From: Piscicola geometra
Lineage: Eukaryota; Annelida; Clitellata; Hirudinida; Piscicolidae
DNA: 64,000 nucleotides
Direction: 5' to 3'
NCBI GenBank assembly: GCA_943735955.1
Contig: OX030957.1
Location: forward strand, 1,179,001-1,243,000
The position numbers and the translations under genes are program-made. The notes beneath the pieces are model-generated. The model did no database searches. It was not told the origin of the DNA and was given only the letters and a program-made list of their open reading frames with translations. The number at the start of each line of letters is the position of its first letter. Position 1 is the stretch's first letter. This document shows positions 28,101 through 42,000 of the stretch, piece by piece.

Positions 28101-30790
28101 AATTTTATTTCTTTAATTTTTTTCTAATCACACATTTAACCAAAAATATTCATTTTTCGAATTTTTATTTATAATAATTTCACAGCTTTTCATTGAAATA
28201 TATGGTTATTTATGTTCATCTAATCGCTATCCATTAGATAATTGAGCATTTTGCAATAATATCAATCAATCAATCAAATAAATTTCTATAGCGCTCTTTC
28301 CTCAAATTCAAGAGCGCTCATAATACATTGGATTAATCACTCATCCATCTATATATAAACGGACCTATCTTTTCATGTGCTGATTCACCCACCCTCGATC
28401 TTCTCTCACAGGAAGGACGTGCGTTTGCCGGTGCAGCTGCAAAGAGCAATGGCAGCAGAGGCCGAAGCGACGAGGGAAGCGAGAGCTAAGGTGCATGGTG
28501 GTTTGAAAACGCACTTAAAAAACGAAAAAACATAAGTTATAAGAGTAGATTCGTGTCTGATGAATTACCTCCATATCCTTTGTCATACATCAACGTCAAT
28601 GCCCTTTCTAGTGAAATCAGCTACATTCTTTCCAGCCCTTTTTTCTTTGACAAACAATTTATAAACAGAAAACAGCTAAAATCTTTTGGCCTTGTAAAAT
28701 AATTTTTCCAATCTATGTCAGGATTCTCTCGAATCACCATCAAACCTTCTTCACATCACTGAGCAGCGGCGTCACAGCAATAAAACACTAACTACTGAAC
28801 AGACTTGATGGGCATTGTTTCCTCGTTATTGGAAGCTGCATCTGGAGCGCACGTTTCTAAAACGCCATTAGCTAAAAGCCACAAAAAGCCGATAAACGCC
28901 AAAAATTTAGTTACAAAAAATTATTATAGCTTCCGAAACCTTATAAAAAAAGAGTTAGTGATTGATTTAAGTAATGTGCAAATTCATGATTCATCTGTTC
29001 TTTTCTATTGTTCCACTCATTTTATATTTTACTTTTCTTTCTCATTCCAGTATCATTTATCATGCCAAAAACTATATTTTTAAAAGTTTTTTTACAACTC
29101 AACAAACCATGAATATTTGTGAAAACCATTCTCAAAAAACTATTTTTTCCGACTGCTCCCACAATTTCATTCAAAAATCATTTTCAATATTACTTTATTC
29201 TATGCATCTTTCATTCAACCATTCATCTAGTCATTTATGCATTTATGCATTCATACATGCCCCAACTAGGTCATAGCAGCAGAAGGGGAACAGAAGGCGG
29301 CCAGGGCTCTGAAGGATGCTGCAGACATCCTAGACACTTCCCATCCAGCTCTGCAGCTCAGGTACATAAAACGCTTTTCTCTAGCTTCTTTGCTGAAAAC
29401 AACTATATGACTGACATTGTTTTCAATTATGCAAAATAGAGCAAATACGGCGGACAGATAGTATCTTGATCGTTCATCACATAGGTACTTACAAACGTTG
29501 GGACAGATCGCTTCGGAAAAAAACTCGACGATCATTTTCCCAATGCCAGTCGAACTTCTAACGCCTTTTAATAGTGAGCTGAATTAATTTTATCGTTTTC
29601 CCAATGCTTATTCATAGTTTAAGGCATAATGGAATTATTTTAACCATATTTTGTAGAACGTTCTGGTTTTGTATCTTCCACAAATTTTAATGCTTTTATC
29701 TTGTTTATTTTGGCGTTTCTTAATGGAATTAATTTCATAATAAAAAGTATTAAGCGGGAGTTATAGGTGCAAGAAGCAAACACTTATTTTTTCTCTAAAA
29801 AAGCTAAAAATACGTTTTTTTGCGAAACGTTTTACTTGGCTTCCATTTTCCAAAAAAGAGATGATATCCTCTAACTGGACTTGTTATCATCATCACTCTC
29901 AAATAACTGGACTTAGTTTTTGTTTAGTTTTGATAAGCAAAACCTCAAGATTGAAAAAACCAAACATTTTTGTATAAAAAAAATTAGGCAGGTGTTTGTA
30001 TTAATATTTGTCAACACAACTCAGCTTGTGAGCATTTCTCAGTTGTTGCGCTTTGCTTATTTTCTCCGGTTTGTCACGGCTTTTCTGTTTGTTGTTGTCC
30101 ATTGCGTGCGTCAATCTCAAAAGACTTGCAACACTGCTTCCACCTCGGCTTGGACACACACTGTTCAGAACGTGGATATAAGTTGCGGCCCATGCATAAG
30201 ATGGTAAGGAAAATACAAGCCTGTAAACCTTGGAGAGAGCAGCGTCACAGGAGTTGTACGAATGACTTTGTGAAAAATGTTTGATCATATTTAAAGGGTC
30301 GAAAACTAAAAAGATTTTTCCTTTCAAGAGCCAGTGTAAAAAGATTTTAAAATGAGATTCTTTTAGGTTTTTGAATGCACGAATGGCGCGGAAGTCTTCT
30401 CCAAATGAAATACATTATATTTATGAGCTCTGTCCCTTTATGCCTTCCTTTTAGTTTGAGATAATTAGTCTTGGAAGCTTTTGTCATCAAAAATTCACGT
30501 TTAAAATACTGCGCTAGTCATGTATACAATATATTAAAGAATACCATTTAAGTATTTCCTATACTACATTTTTAGATGTAAACAACCAGAACAAACAAAC
30601 AAACTTCTACTTTTATGTTCCAGAACAAAACGTGAACACAACTACAAGCACCACAAGGACTCCGCCTCCAGTGCCCATCACCACTGCTACCACCTCTTTT
30701 TCGACCCCGGCCACCGGCAAAAACCTGGACATCAAAAGCCAATTAGGTTTCGGCCATCTAGACTTTAATTTCGGGAGCTTGTTCTTGTGA
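16175..30790 (+). CDS. stomatin (band 7/SPFH membrane protein)
   Basis: Integral membrane scaffold protein of the stomatin/MEC-2 family, 325 aa. Exons: 16175-16202, 19099-19205, 22537-22609, 22676-22758, 24646-24746, 24896-24998, 26382-26437, 28412-28490, 29270-29361, 29485-29573, 30624-30790; phases close exactly. Exon 2 carries the membrane hairpin (TLLVVMSWLFIIITLP, ISLCLCFK). The SPFH domain runs from VVQEYERAVIFRLGRLL through LFFVIPC, TVSFDVPPQE, SVTVAVDAVVYYRV, TTLRNVLGTKNLSEILSDRE, EPWGVKVERVEMKDVRLP to MAAEAEATREARAKVIAAEG. The C-terminal segment has LQTLGQIASEKNSTIIFP and MPVELL. The tail is Thr/Pro-rich. The first exon (MAKTLPLTA plus one base) was chosen because it has a good ATG and donor and the right phase; it is the least certain part, given the 2.9-kb intron after it. 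Confidence 0.93.
16203..19098 (+). other. stomatin intron 1
   Basis: 2.9 kb of AT-rich DNA with no coding signal I can support. The open frames near 17695-18118 show no motif. A dispersed TATAGCGC-type repeat lies at about 17239-17272. Confidence 0.6.
17239..17272 (+). repeat. dispersed short repeat with AGCGC/TATATAG core
   Basis: Contains AAACGGCGCTCTTATTTATA followed by TAGCAG, shared in part with the repeat at 11708-11752 (AAACGGCGCTATACAAAT). Confidence 0.4.
19206..22536 (+). other. stomatin intron 2
   Basis: 3.3 kb, very AT-rich, no supported gene. Includes at 20338-20354 an end (GATTAACTATGCCCACC) matching the terminus of the inverted-repeat element at 55734-56388. Confidence 0.6.
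22759..24645 (+). other. stomatin intron 4
   Basis: 1.9 kb of AT-rich DNA with no supported gene or RNA. The short open frames at 23402 and 24157 have no motif. Confidence 0.6.
24999..28411 (+). other. stomatin introns 6 and 7
   Basis: Two long introns around the 56-nt exon 26382-26437. Nothing else coding seen. A hairpin-forming dispersed repeat sits at 28261-28330. Confidence 0.6.
28261..28330 (+). repeat. dispersed repeat: ATCA tandem plus AGCGC hairpin
   Basis: A short tandem of ATCA is followed by AAATTTCTATAGCGCTCTTT and then AAGAGCGCT, so AGCGCTCTT pairs with AAGAGCGCT in a hairpin. A related copy is at 42040-42085. Confidence 0.6.
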
Positions 30791-31785
30791 TTTGTTGGGG
30801 CTATGCGATTTTAAAGTGGTTAGTTAATTGAATTATTAATTAAGGCTTGTTATTTAACTTTTGGGGATTTGTGAGCTCCACGAAAGTTGATATAAAAAGT
30901 GAAAAAAGAACTACACATTAAAATTTAACTCAAAAGTTTAAATTTTGAGATACATTTCAAAGTCAATTTTTATTCTATTTGTCTAATAAGTATTTATAAT
31001 TCTAGCGTATGTGGTTTTAATTTTATTCAAAACGCGTCTTTTATATATATATATACTTTTGCATTATCTTGTCGTTACTGCATTCAAGGTGTTCTAATTC
31101 ATTTTAAAGGACCATTACATTTTTTCTGTTGGGTCATATATTTATTTAATTCCATCAGTCTAAAGATTGGGTGTTGAGCAGTATGCTCAAGTAACTTTCT
31201 AGCGTGTTCTATGTGATATTCTGTTTCCAAGCATCTCGAAGCTACGTACAGTATTAGCGGTGGGCAGATCGCTTGCACTATCCTTCCATCCTTTCTATTC
31301 AATCTCAATTACTGCTTGAGTAACAAAGCTCAAATAAACGTTGTCGAGTTTGAAATGAAACTTAAATGAAGATTTTAAAGCTTTTCTGTCATGCGAGAAA
31401 ACTTATGAAAAGATTTATTTAAATTCTTTAAAGATCCATTTCTAGCTAACTAGTGTGGAGCTAACTCGTTCTGTTATTTATTGGTTCAATAATCAGATTG
31501 GCGGATATTTGTCGTTTTGAATCACACTACTCAAGAGATATTCTTTTATTAAGATTTGTATCATTGAATTTAATGAAAAAATCATAAAAAAACAAACATG
31601 GTAAAAACGAATTTTAATAAAACTAAATGACAGTAAAATGTTAAATAATGCATAAATATAAATTATCCTTAGCAGACTATGAAAAAACTTATTATCCCAT
31701 TTAATTGATACATTTGAAAGGTAAAAAATTCTAATAAAGACAAAATATAAATAATTCTTAGAAAAACCGAATAAAGGATGATTCA
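30791..31785. other. convergent intergenic region, stomatin and MRPS7 3' ends
   Basis: The stomatin and MRPS7 genes end towards each other here. AT-rich 3' untranslated and spacer DNA; the open frames at 31099 and 31493 have no motif. Confidence 0.6.
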
Positions 31786-33170
31786 TCACCAGCGAAAGTG
31801 GGCATAGGCTCTGTTGGCTTCACAAAGCCTGTGCAGCTCCTCCTTTTTTCTGACACTCTTGCCCTGAGTGACATCGTCATCACTATCATAATTATCATCC
31901 TTATAGTTATAATTATCACTATCATAAATGTTATCTCCATTCTCATCTTCATTATCGCCATCATCCTAATCATCATCACCTCATTGTTGGCAGCATCGAT
32001 GATTTCATCGGCGAGTTTGTCCCACACCCTCTCGGTGTCTTCCTTCTCGTTGGCCGACTCGATGAGCCACTTCATGGCGTACCTCGTCTGCGTTGGAGGC
32101 ATCATCGGAACAGGAACCTGAAGAGCAGTTGCAGTTGGAATTGATGCTTTGTAAGCTTTAAATTCATAATTTTCAGAAGTAAAATTGCTTTAATATTTCT
32201 TGAAAAAACAACTGAGTGGATGAAAGCTGCACTCACTTGATACTGCACACCTCCACGCTTAATCTTCTCAATGTTCAGCAGAGGCTTGCAGTTCTCAACA
32301 GCCTTGTAGAAGAGTTTTGTCGGGTCGGTCTCTATCAACTCCCTCTCAAAATCAGACTCCGTGTTGTTAAAGTGCTCAAGCTGCTTCAGTTTTATGTTCT
32401 CAAACGTCTGTGGAAAATGAGTTGAGAGTGAATGATTCAAATAAGTTATTAAATCTTCCTATTCCAATAAGAAATATTTCTTTCAAATAATATATAATTA
32501 ATATTGATGGTGAATACAAATATAAACAAATTAAATAGAAAATGCTTATGGATAATTGCAAAATACAATGGATCAAACCTTGAAGACAATGAACCTGCTC
32601 AAGTCCTTGTTTCCCATTCTCAGTAAGGTGTTAATGAACCTACTGAATATGTCAAATGTTTTGTATAAAAAAATTTCACTAAAGTATTTAGTAATACATT
32701 GAAACAGAAGAATTTACGCTCTTTTTAAAAGTCTTTGAGAACCTGACAAGTGGGTCATAAGTGGCGAAAGACGTTTGCTCATTCTTTGCCGCTTTGATGG
32801 GCTGGTAATTCCTTGGATCTGTCTCAGGAAGAGATTCTGCTAAGTCCTCTTTTCTGAATGTTGGCTCAAGATACCTGGGACTGTACTTGCTAAACCTCAG
32901 CTGTACTTTGCTTTTAAACATTATTTTTTTAATGTTAAGATTTTTTAATACTCATAAATATCTAAATTGAATAATTTTTTTATATTTAGCTTATAAGTTA
33001 TAACCAATTTTAAATAAATAAATAAATAATTAAATCACTTTACATTTTAAACTTTTTAAAAACGTATTTCAAACCTATTTTTAAAACTTAATTTCATGAA
33101 CTCACCATATTTTATAGGCTTGGGATAAGAGACAACTGAGTTTGACTGATTTCCACAGATTTCCCATCAT
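31786..33170 (-). CDS. MRPS7: mitochondrial small ribosomal subunit protein uS7m (MRPS7)
   Basis: Nuclear-encoded uS7 of the mitochondrial ribosome, 227 aa (human about 242). Exons in transcript order: 33170-33106, 32910-32743, 32642-32579, 32407-32237, 32117-31980, 31863-31786; all phases close. Family blocks seen: [86 protein letters not shown], and the C-terminal [19 protein letters not shown]. The N-terminus ([13 protein letters not shown]) is a plausible mitochondrial targeting segment; two consecutive in-frame ATGs start it. The last intron is only 116 bases and mostly simple repeat. Confidence 0.96.
31864..31979 (-). repeat. simple-repeat-filled last intron of MRPS7
   Basis: A 116-base GT-AG intron made almost wholly of GAT/ATA/ATG-type triplets on the minus strand, open in the upstream reading frame. 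Its length is not a multiple of three, so retention would shift the frame and destroy the C-terminal rRNA-binding end. Confidence 0.85.
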
Positions 33171-33703
33171 TAACGTGAATTTAAAAGTGGAGCCAAGGTT
33201 GAGATTAACCTTTTAATGCTTTAGCGACTAACTATTGTTTTAATACACCAATCAAGAAAACACACAACACATGTATTAAAAAATATATATCGAGAAATCT
33301 CAAATTTATGATGTTCTATATATTTTATATAAGAACAAATTGAAACAGAAATTAAGTATATCACAGAAATAAAAAAATATGAAACAAGTTTAAACATAAT
33401 ATTTTAAAAAGAAAAATAGAAGTTAAAAAAATACTGCAGTGAAATATAATTTGAGAAGCATAATCGAAACGGTGAAACAACTGAAGCAAGAATGATGGAC
33501 AACAAGAAGGACTGGCGACGACAATGACATATTGGATTGCACGCGTGCTTATGAAAGCCGTATAAAATAATGACTAGAGCAGAATGAAAGATATCTGGAA
33601 TGTATAGAGCATTCTTGTAGCAGATAATGGAAAAACCTTTCGATCGACTGAATATCAAGCAACATCTTCAAATGCAGAGTCGAAGACAGCAGCAGCAGAA
33701 GAG

Positions 33704-35780
33704 TCAGTAGAGCTGCAGCTTCCTCTTCATGTCATTCCTCCTCCACTCGGGCAGCTCGTAGTACTTGGCCCTGCTCATCTTGAACAAGCGCTCAAACTCC
33801 TCCTCTGACAAGTGCTTCTGTGTTATTGTCGTCTTTGTTCAATATAGGCAAGGTGCGTATAGTTAATCCATTTTTTTAAATAATAAAAAGCAGATTTGAA
33901 CGGTAAATAAAAGTGTTCAGAGCACCTCGACTGAGTGCCTGTCAACTGCGAAGGGCAGTCTGAAGTTCGAGAGCTTGAGTTCCTCGTAAGGACGAATCTT
34001 GGCGCCAATGTGAAGTTTTGAAAAGGATTTAAATGATTTAATCATTTTATAACAAAAATAATAAAACGGAGAAATACTTAAGTGAATGGGTAGTGGAGAA
34101 AAAGATAAGATGGGAATGAGAAAGAGAACGAAAACATTCAAAAATGTTTTAAAAAAAGCAAAGAAAGGAATTCTGGAAGAGGGTGTACTTGAGGGGGTGG
34201 TGTCTGTTTGAAGAGACCAGCCAGTGAGGGACTCAGTGAGCCTCCGTACAAGTGCAGTGCCGGATTCAACCTCATTCTCTGAGTGTATATATGCGTGTGT
34301 GAGTAAGTATGTATGTGAATGTTAATTTAATATTTAAGTATGCTAATATAAAAAGATATTTGGTGAATGCATAGAACCTTGAGACCAGTTACAAGATCAA
34401 TTTCCTCCTCCTCTTCCTCTTCCTCCTCACACCCCTGTAACGACTTTTCCTTGTTTTCTATGTCTGATGAAGATGTTCAAGTAGTGAAATACAAACCTCA
34501 CGAAGCAATATTGTTGCTTCATTTACCAAGATCTTTTCACCGCCAAGCTCAAACACCGCATAACAAACCTGCCTTTTCTTGCACGTCATTGCCTTCGTCG
34601 ACACTCAGCTTCACTTTGAGGCGTCCATCTGGCAGCCTCGCCAGTCTGACTGCCTCCTTGTTGTTCAAGCCTACAACCACCTCACCCACGCCCCTCCTCC
34701 TGCCCCTGCCTCCTACCTCCTTCTCTAGCGTCTCCTTCTCTATTTGACAGAGCAGTATTAATGTGAGAAAAATAGTAAATGCCGGTAAACAAACATTAAT
34801 TTGTATTTTAACGTTTAATTAAACGTACTATTAAGAGAGACAAAGAATATCTCACCCAGAGTGTCCAAGAAGATGCTCGATTCTGAGATTATGAGTAGGT
34901 TATATAATCAATAAAATGATATAAATATAATAAAATGATTTAATAATATAAATTATGAATATATATAATATAAATTATAAACATAACATCTAGCGCCTCA
35001 TCAAGGCACCTTTCCTGGGCAGTCGTATGAAGTCCCTGACCACTTGTGTGTAGCTGAAGTCCACTGTGGAAGCATGAGGGTGCAAGAGCATGTTTAATTG
35101 TATCGACTCCCAATCGTTACATCCTCCTTCTACACTATTACCTCTTCCCTTCCTCCCCACGCCCACAATCATCCCACCAAAGCTTATCTCCTACCAATCA
35201 TTACATCATCATTCCACACTATTATCTTCTACCCTTTCCCCCTCTCAACCATCTCACCATAACCCAAACAAATTTTCCACTATTACCTTCTACTCCCCCT
35301 CTTTAATCACCCCACTAATCCTCCCACCTGGCCTGTGGTAGTGCTTGGGTGAGGGCTCGGGGGCGCCGAGGCATGCAACCCTCCTGATTGATCGATCGTC
35401 GTGTCTCAGATACGACTGCTTGAAGAAGTGTCCGTAGTTCGGTGTGGTGTCCAGCAGGGGGGTGGAGCTCTGTCCAGGTGGATGGAGTAGTCGATGGAAT
35501 GCTTGTAATGGTTGGAAAAGATACAAATGAGTAGCATGTAAATTATACAAACTCTTTCAGTTCCTTTTGCACTCTTTTCTTCATTAGCTACTTCTGAATA
35601 GATATAGAAATGAAGTATTAAATGATAAAAGTGATCTTTATGAGAACACTAACGCATGGAGGCTCCTCCATCACCAGCCTCGGCAGGTCCCTCGAAGCAG
35701 ACACCACACAAGTACTCGTCGCCAACCTTCATCACCTTGCCTCCCTCCTCAAACAACTTCCTTCAGGCATCGGTTTGATG

Positions 35781-35813
<33 letters not shown>

Positions 35814-36659
35814 CTTCTAAAATATACAGAACAAAGCTATTCTGTCTGAGGCGTCCACATCTTTTTATAACCTCATATAAGCTGTATTTGTGACCAATAC
35901 TTTATGCCTTTAACCCCTCCACCTATCCCTCCGAATACCTGCATCCACCACATGCAAAGCACTGCTTGTGGAAGATAGCCTGGAGAACACTCAACACCTC
36001 CCCCTCCACCTCTTCCCCACACCCCCCACACATCCTTTTGAACATACTGCAAGTAATGCATGCAATTTGATAAGTTTAAGATGATATTAATGAAGATTAT
36101 TTCGGTTCGAATTTGTAAATTTAATTTATTTTATAACTTCACCAATTTTAATTTAACCTCAAATAATCTTTTTCGCAATACAACTTTCCATCTTCCCCAT
36201 GGTAGAAACATTCAGGCTGGAGCTGACTGCTACAAGCTGAGTATTAATACAATTAAATATTTCACAATATACTAAAAATATATAACTTTTATTTTTTAAT
36301 TTTATATAAAAACAAAGCAATTTTTCATGATGATAGAAAATCCCACCTGTGCATTTGAAACAAGAAAGATGGTAGTGATCATTGTTGTGTTTGACAACTT
36401 TTTCCTTACAGCTTTTACCGCAACGCCGACAATGCAACTTCACTAAAAATGAGAAAGTAACCTATGTCACACTTTCTAAGACCATTACGGAAATTTTAAT
36501 TTTGCAAAAAAAATAGAAACAGTATTTTAACCATTTAAACTGTATGCATATAAAAAGAATCAATGTATTGTATCAAAATAAAAATAAAATACAATTGCCA
36601 ATGGTTAAATACCCATTGCTTTGATGTTAGAGACCTTTCCAAGTGCCGGCTGATTTCAT
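33704..36659 (-). CDS. abLIM/UNC-115-like protein: two LIM domains and villin headpiece
   Basis: Actin-binding LIM protein. Exons in transcript order: 36659-36635, 36442-36347, 36236-36158, 36046-35939, 35760 to about 35675 or 35654, 35501-35328, 35063-35010, 34882-34856, 34739 to about 34569, 34434-34378, 34278-34189, 33997-33926, 33817-33704. LIM1: CRRCGKSC, HYHLSCFKCTAC, PECFYHGEDGKLYCEKDY. LIM2: CGGCGEEVEGEVLSV, FHKQCFACGGC, DEYLCGVC. The linker has NYGHFFKQSY, DFSYTQVVRDFIRLP, an acidic run and HLYGGSLSPSLAGLFKQTPP. The headpiece has IRPYEELKLSN and the C-terminal HLSEEEFERLFKMS with LPEWRRNDMKRKL. The start (MKSAGTWK) was chosen because its donor phase fits the LIM1 exon. Vertebrate abLIMs carry four LIM domains; only two are here. 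The donors of the exons near 35654 and 34569 are uncertain. Confidence 0.9.
35782..35810 (+). repeat. (CAT)n microsatellite
   Basis: About nine CAT triplets in the intron just upstream (in transcript sense) of the abLIM-like exon whose acceptor is at 35760/35761. Confidence 0.9.
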
Positions 36660-37025
36660 TAGATATCTAAGCCCTTTAAACATACATTAAAATCCAAAGA
36701 GCTCTAATAATGGTTTATTTAAATTTCTGAAATATATGCTTACATATATAGCAAATTCAGATATAAATTTATATTTTTTGAATTATAGGAAAAAATGTTT
36801 AAAAAAAACATGTATGAAAAAACAAGCAAAAAACTGTTTCAATATTTTTACTGTTTGATAATCTTCTATTATTTACTTATTTAATCAGTTAGTATTACTA
36901 TTTTTTTAATTGTAATTTCAATACACAAAATTATAAAGCCTTCATTACTAGAGTATTAAATACTCTAAATTTACTTAGTTGTTTACGAAGTTTTAGTAGG
37001 GTCTTTGGAGATTTTATCAACGAAA
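36660..37025. promoter_or_regulatory. divergent promoter region, abLIM-like and ATP synthase gamma
   Basis: 366 bases separate the two start codons, which point away from each other. The stretch must hold the leaders and probably a bidirectional promoter. It is AT-rich; I see no clear TATA box placed for either gene. Confidence 0.5.
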
Positions 37026-38803
<1,778 letters not shown>

Positions 38804-39084
38804 ATGTCTCTCAGGACTGGTGTATCCCAGGGGATTTAAGTTTCATTTGTGATGATCACTGCACAGAAGTTATTAAAAGAGGAAAGTTAACTGCACTGAA
38901 TGTTGGTTATTTCGTAATTTCGAATTAAATTGGTCGTTTTTATATTACCGAAAATTTTAAATATTGATTTCTAAATCAAAGTAAGTGACTCGACAAGTGG
39001 AAAAACGGTAGAAAACAAATGTAGAAAAAGAAAATTATTTCTAAACTAAATGTATCTTCGAAGGCCTTTTGATAGAAGGCACTC
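38804..39084. other. convergent spacer, ATP synthase gamma and POC1 3' ends
   Basis: 281 bases between the two stop codons; only 3' untranslated DNA is expected, and nothing coding is seen. Confidence 0.7.
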
Positions 39085-42000
39085 TCAAGGGTTGAGTAGT
39101 ATCTGGAGTTTCTTCTGATTGTTGAGGCACTCATTCACCTTTTCTTCGTTGCTTTTTAGACGTTGTTCCAGCGAAGATATCGTCTGTATGGCCCGTAAGA
39201 ATGCTTTTACAACATCACGTCAAAATTATTATTTTATTTATATAGACGGAATTCGTTTTATTATCCTGAAATGGTGTTTGACATGTTAGTACCTGTGTGA
39301 CGATTTCCAGCTGTCCGATGATGTGTTGGAGGGTTTGATTGAGCGAGAGGTTGGAATGGCTGGGTGCAGAGGCGCTCAAGAGCTGGTCGTTGTTGTACGA
39401 GGTGCAGTTGAACGTGGAGTATAAGTTGTTGCTTGCGTTGCCGTTTTTGTTGTCGGCATTGTCGAACTGAGTGTAATGGTCAAAGTGGCCAGGGGGGTCG
39501 TGGTTTGGAGAGTCAAGGTCGTAACGGTTTGAGTAGTTGGGAAGTGCGTGATCACCATCGCCCCTGTACAACTCCCTGTGGTGCAGCAGGTCCTCAGAGG
39601 CGTACCTGGTGTTCTTGTTCGCTTCATCAGCACCGCCCACATTATACAAGGCATTCTCTGAAGCGTGGTAGTAACCGCCTCGCTTGTGTGAAAAGGCATC
39701 ATCACTCCTAAAGTTCTGAAAGTTCCTTGGTATTGTGCTAGAGCCCTTCCCATAAGCAGTGCCTTCTGCTGGCTTGGAGGCGTGTTGGGATGGTGGATGA
39801 TGGCTGTGGCATGCTTCTCCATCTGAGAGACTAGTGTGACCCTGCGGTGGTGGTGGTGGTGGTGGTGATATGGTGTTGGTGTTTGTGTTGTAAATAGACG
39901 CACAAGGTTTGTAGTTATTAGAAAGAATGATAGATTTTATGGTGAGTTATGAATAGGTGCACACACAACAAATAAAAGTATGTAAAATCGACTAAGATGA
40001 CTCGTGAGAGAAGGGAAGGTCCGATATTGGCGAGTGGTGGTTTGGACTGCTGCCTGGGTGGCAGGGAGTTGGTGGGACGGACAGTGCGTGGGTGGTGGAA
40101 AGGAATCGGTTCTGATGCGGCAAGACAGGTGGACTTGGGCAGATGCTGCTCGGTGATAGAGGCAGTGCTGCTGCATGAACTGACAGGTTGTCTCTTGGAT
40201 GCCTTGTGAGCCGCCTCCTGCCCCGTGTCGAGGCGGTCGAAGTTCGTCTTCCACAGGAGCACCTGCACATCGGTGAGTGATTCAATGTCGGGAAGAAAGC
40301 ACGCATCAGAAAAATTGGGTGAAAAAAACAAACATAAAAAACAATTAAATATTAAATAAAAATTTAAAAAATGGTAAAAGTATTAAATAAAAACAGGGAA
40401 AGAGTATTAAATATTTCAAACTGCAAGAGGGTTATCTAAGAAACCTGTGAATCAGCCCCTCCTGATGCGAAAAAGTCTCCATTCTTCGAGAAGGCAACAG
40501 CCGTCACTGCTCTCTGGGGTGGCATGCAGAAAAATAAAAATACGCGCGAATATTGTCATGGTAAGACATGAAAGCATCACAAAGGCAAGAAATGCATGCA
40601 TATTATTAATATATTATTCATAGAATATTCATGATGGATAAGCAATATAGAATCACCCACCTGGTGGCCGTGCAGTGTGTAGAAGAGCCTGCCCTCGAGG
40701 AGGTCGAAGACTTTGAGGGTGCAGTCGTCAGAGCCAGAGATGAGGAAGTTGCCGTTGGCGTGGTGGAAGAGGCAGTTGACCGGAGAAGTGTGCGCTAGAA
40801 ATTTTTAATGAATTTTATTGATAAAAATCAAGAATATTAAACGAGAAAATATTTAAAGACATGACTAAAAAACCACGGTTACTACTTTCACAACCACATC
40901 CACCACAACAACAGCCACAATCCAAACCACACACAGGTGTAGTGCTGCAGCAGCTTCATCATGCGGATGTCCCACACCTTGACTGACGCGTCTGAACAGG
41001 CTGCCGCAATGGAGGTGCCGTTTGGGTGGAAGGAGACTTGGTTGGCATGCCTGCGTGAGTGGGAAAGGTTTCGATGATACGCTGTAAATAGCTAATATCA
41101 CATATATATTTGTGCAAAAAATAGATCTAATCATTTAATTTCAATTGAACACGATGGGTAGGTCGGTGTATGAAACAAGTGATGGGCACACTGACCCGGA
41201 GTGCTCGTAGAAGGTGTGGATGCACTCCTTTGACTTGGTGTCCCACAACTTGACGCTCTTGTCGTCACTGCACGAGCCTATCAGCCCGCCCTCTGGTGAG
41301 AATCTGAAAAGATTGTTTTAGTTGAACTGGTTACAATCCAGATAGATTCTAAAGCTTACCAACCTCCATTTTCTAAATATACAAAAATAAAACCTCTCAA
41401 GGTTTCATTACGCCGCTGCGACAATTACAATGATGATGATGATCAACAAACATTGGAGGTGTATGATTCCCTTACTTGGCACATCTGACCCAGTTCATGT
41501 GCTGGTTCAGGCTGTACTGGAACTTCTGTCTGTGAGTCGACCACACCTGTCAAAATAAGGATGATATTATAGTACACAGATGGGACTTAGCTGTTTTCTT
41601 TATGCATCATCATAATCATAATCATCGTCATCATCATCATCATCATGCCTTGATGGTCTTATCGTCTGATGAGGAGCACATGAGTTGGCCGTCATGTGAG
41701 AAGTGCACACATCGGATGGTGTTGGTGTGCGCCTTGAAGACTGTCGACTCAGCCCTCCTGTCCTTGCAAAGATGCACAGAAGTCACAAATTCAGTAGAAC
41801 CATGAGTACTAATACTCAAATGCACTCAATTAGATATCAGGCATAGACACACGCACACACACACGCACACACAGACACACGTGCACACACATAAAACCAA
41901 CACATTTGGGATCCAGAGTCTGATGGTCTTGTCTCTGGAAGCTGATGCAACCAGGTGGCCGGATGGAGAGAAGCTGACGCACAGAGTGGCGTCCTGCAGG

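Noticed and set aside
31758..32105. 115-codon minus frame with Met/Ile-rich C-terminus
   Set aside because: Read-through of the simple-repeat intron of MRPS7; splicing it out restores the conserved C-terminus.
31798..32121. 107-codon plus frame with hydrophobic run
   Set aside because: Antisense of the MRPS7 exons and repeat intron; the Ile-rich stretch is repeat translation, not a membrane protein.
34367..34747. 126-codon plus frame rich in Ser/Pro
   Set aside because: Antisense of abLIM-like exons on the minus strand.
39376..39903. 175-codon minus frame rich in Thr/His
   Set aside because: Wrong frame of the POC1 exon 39841-39293; the neighbouring frame carries the POC1 C-terminal motif in phase.
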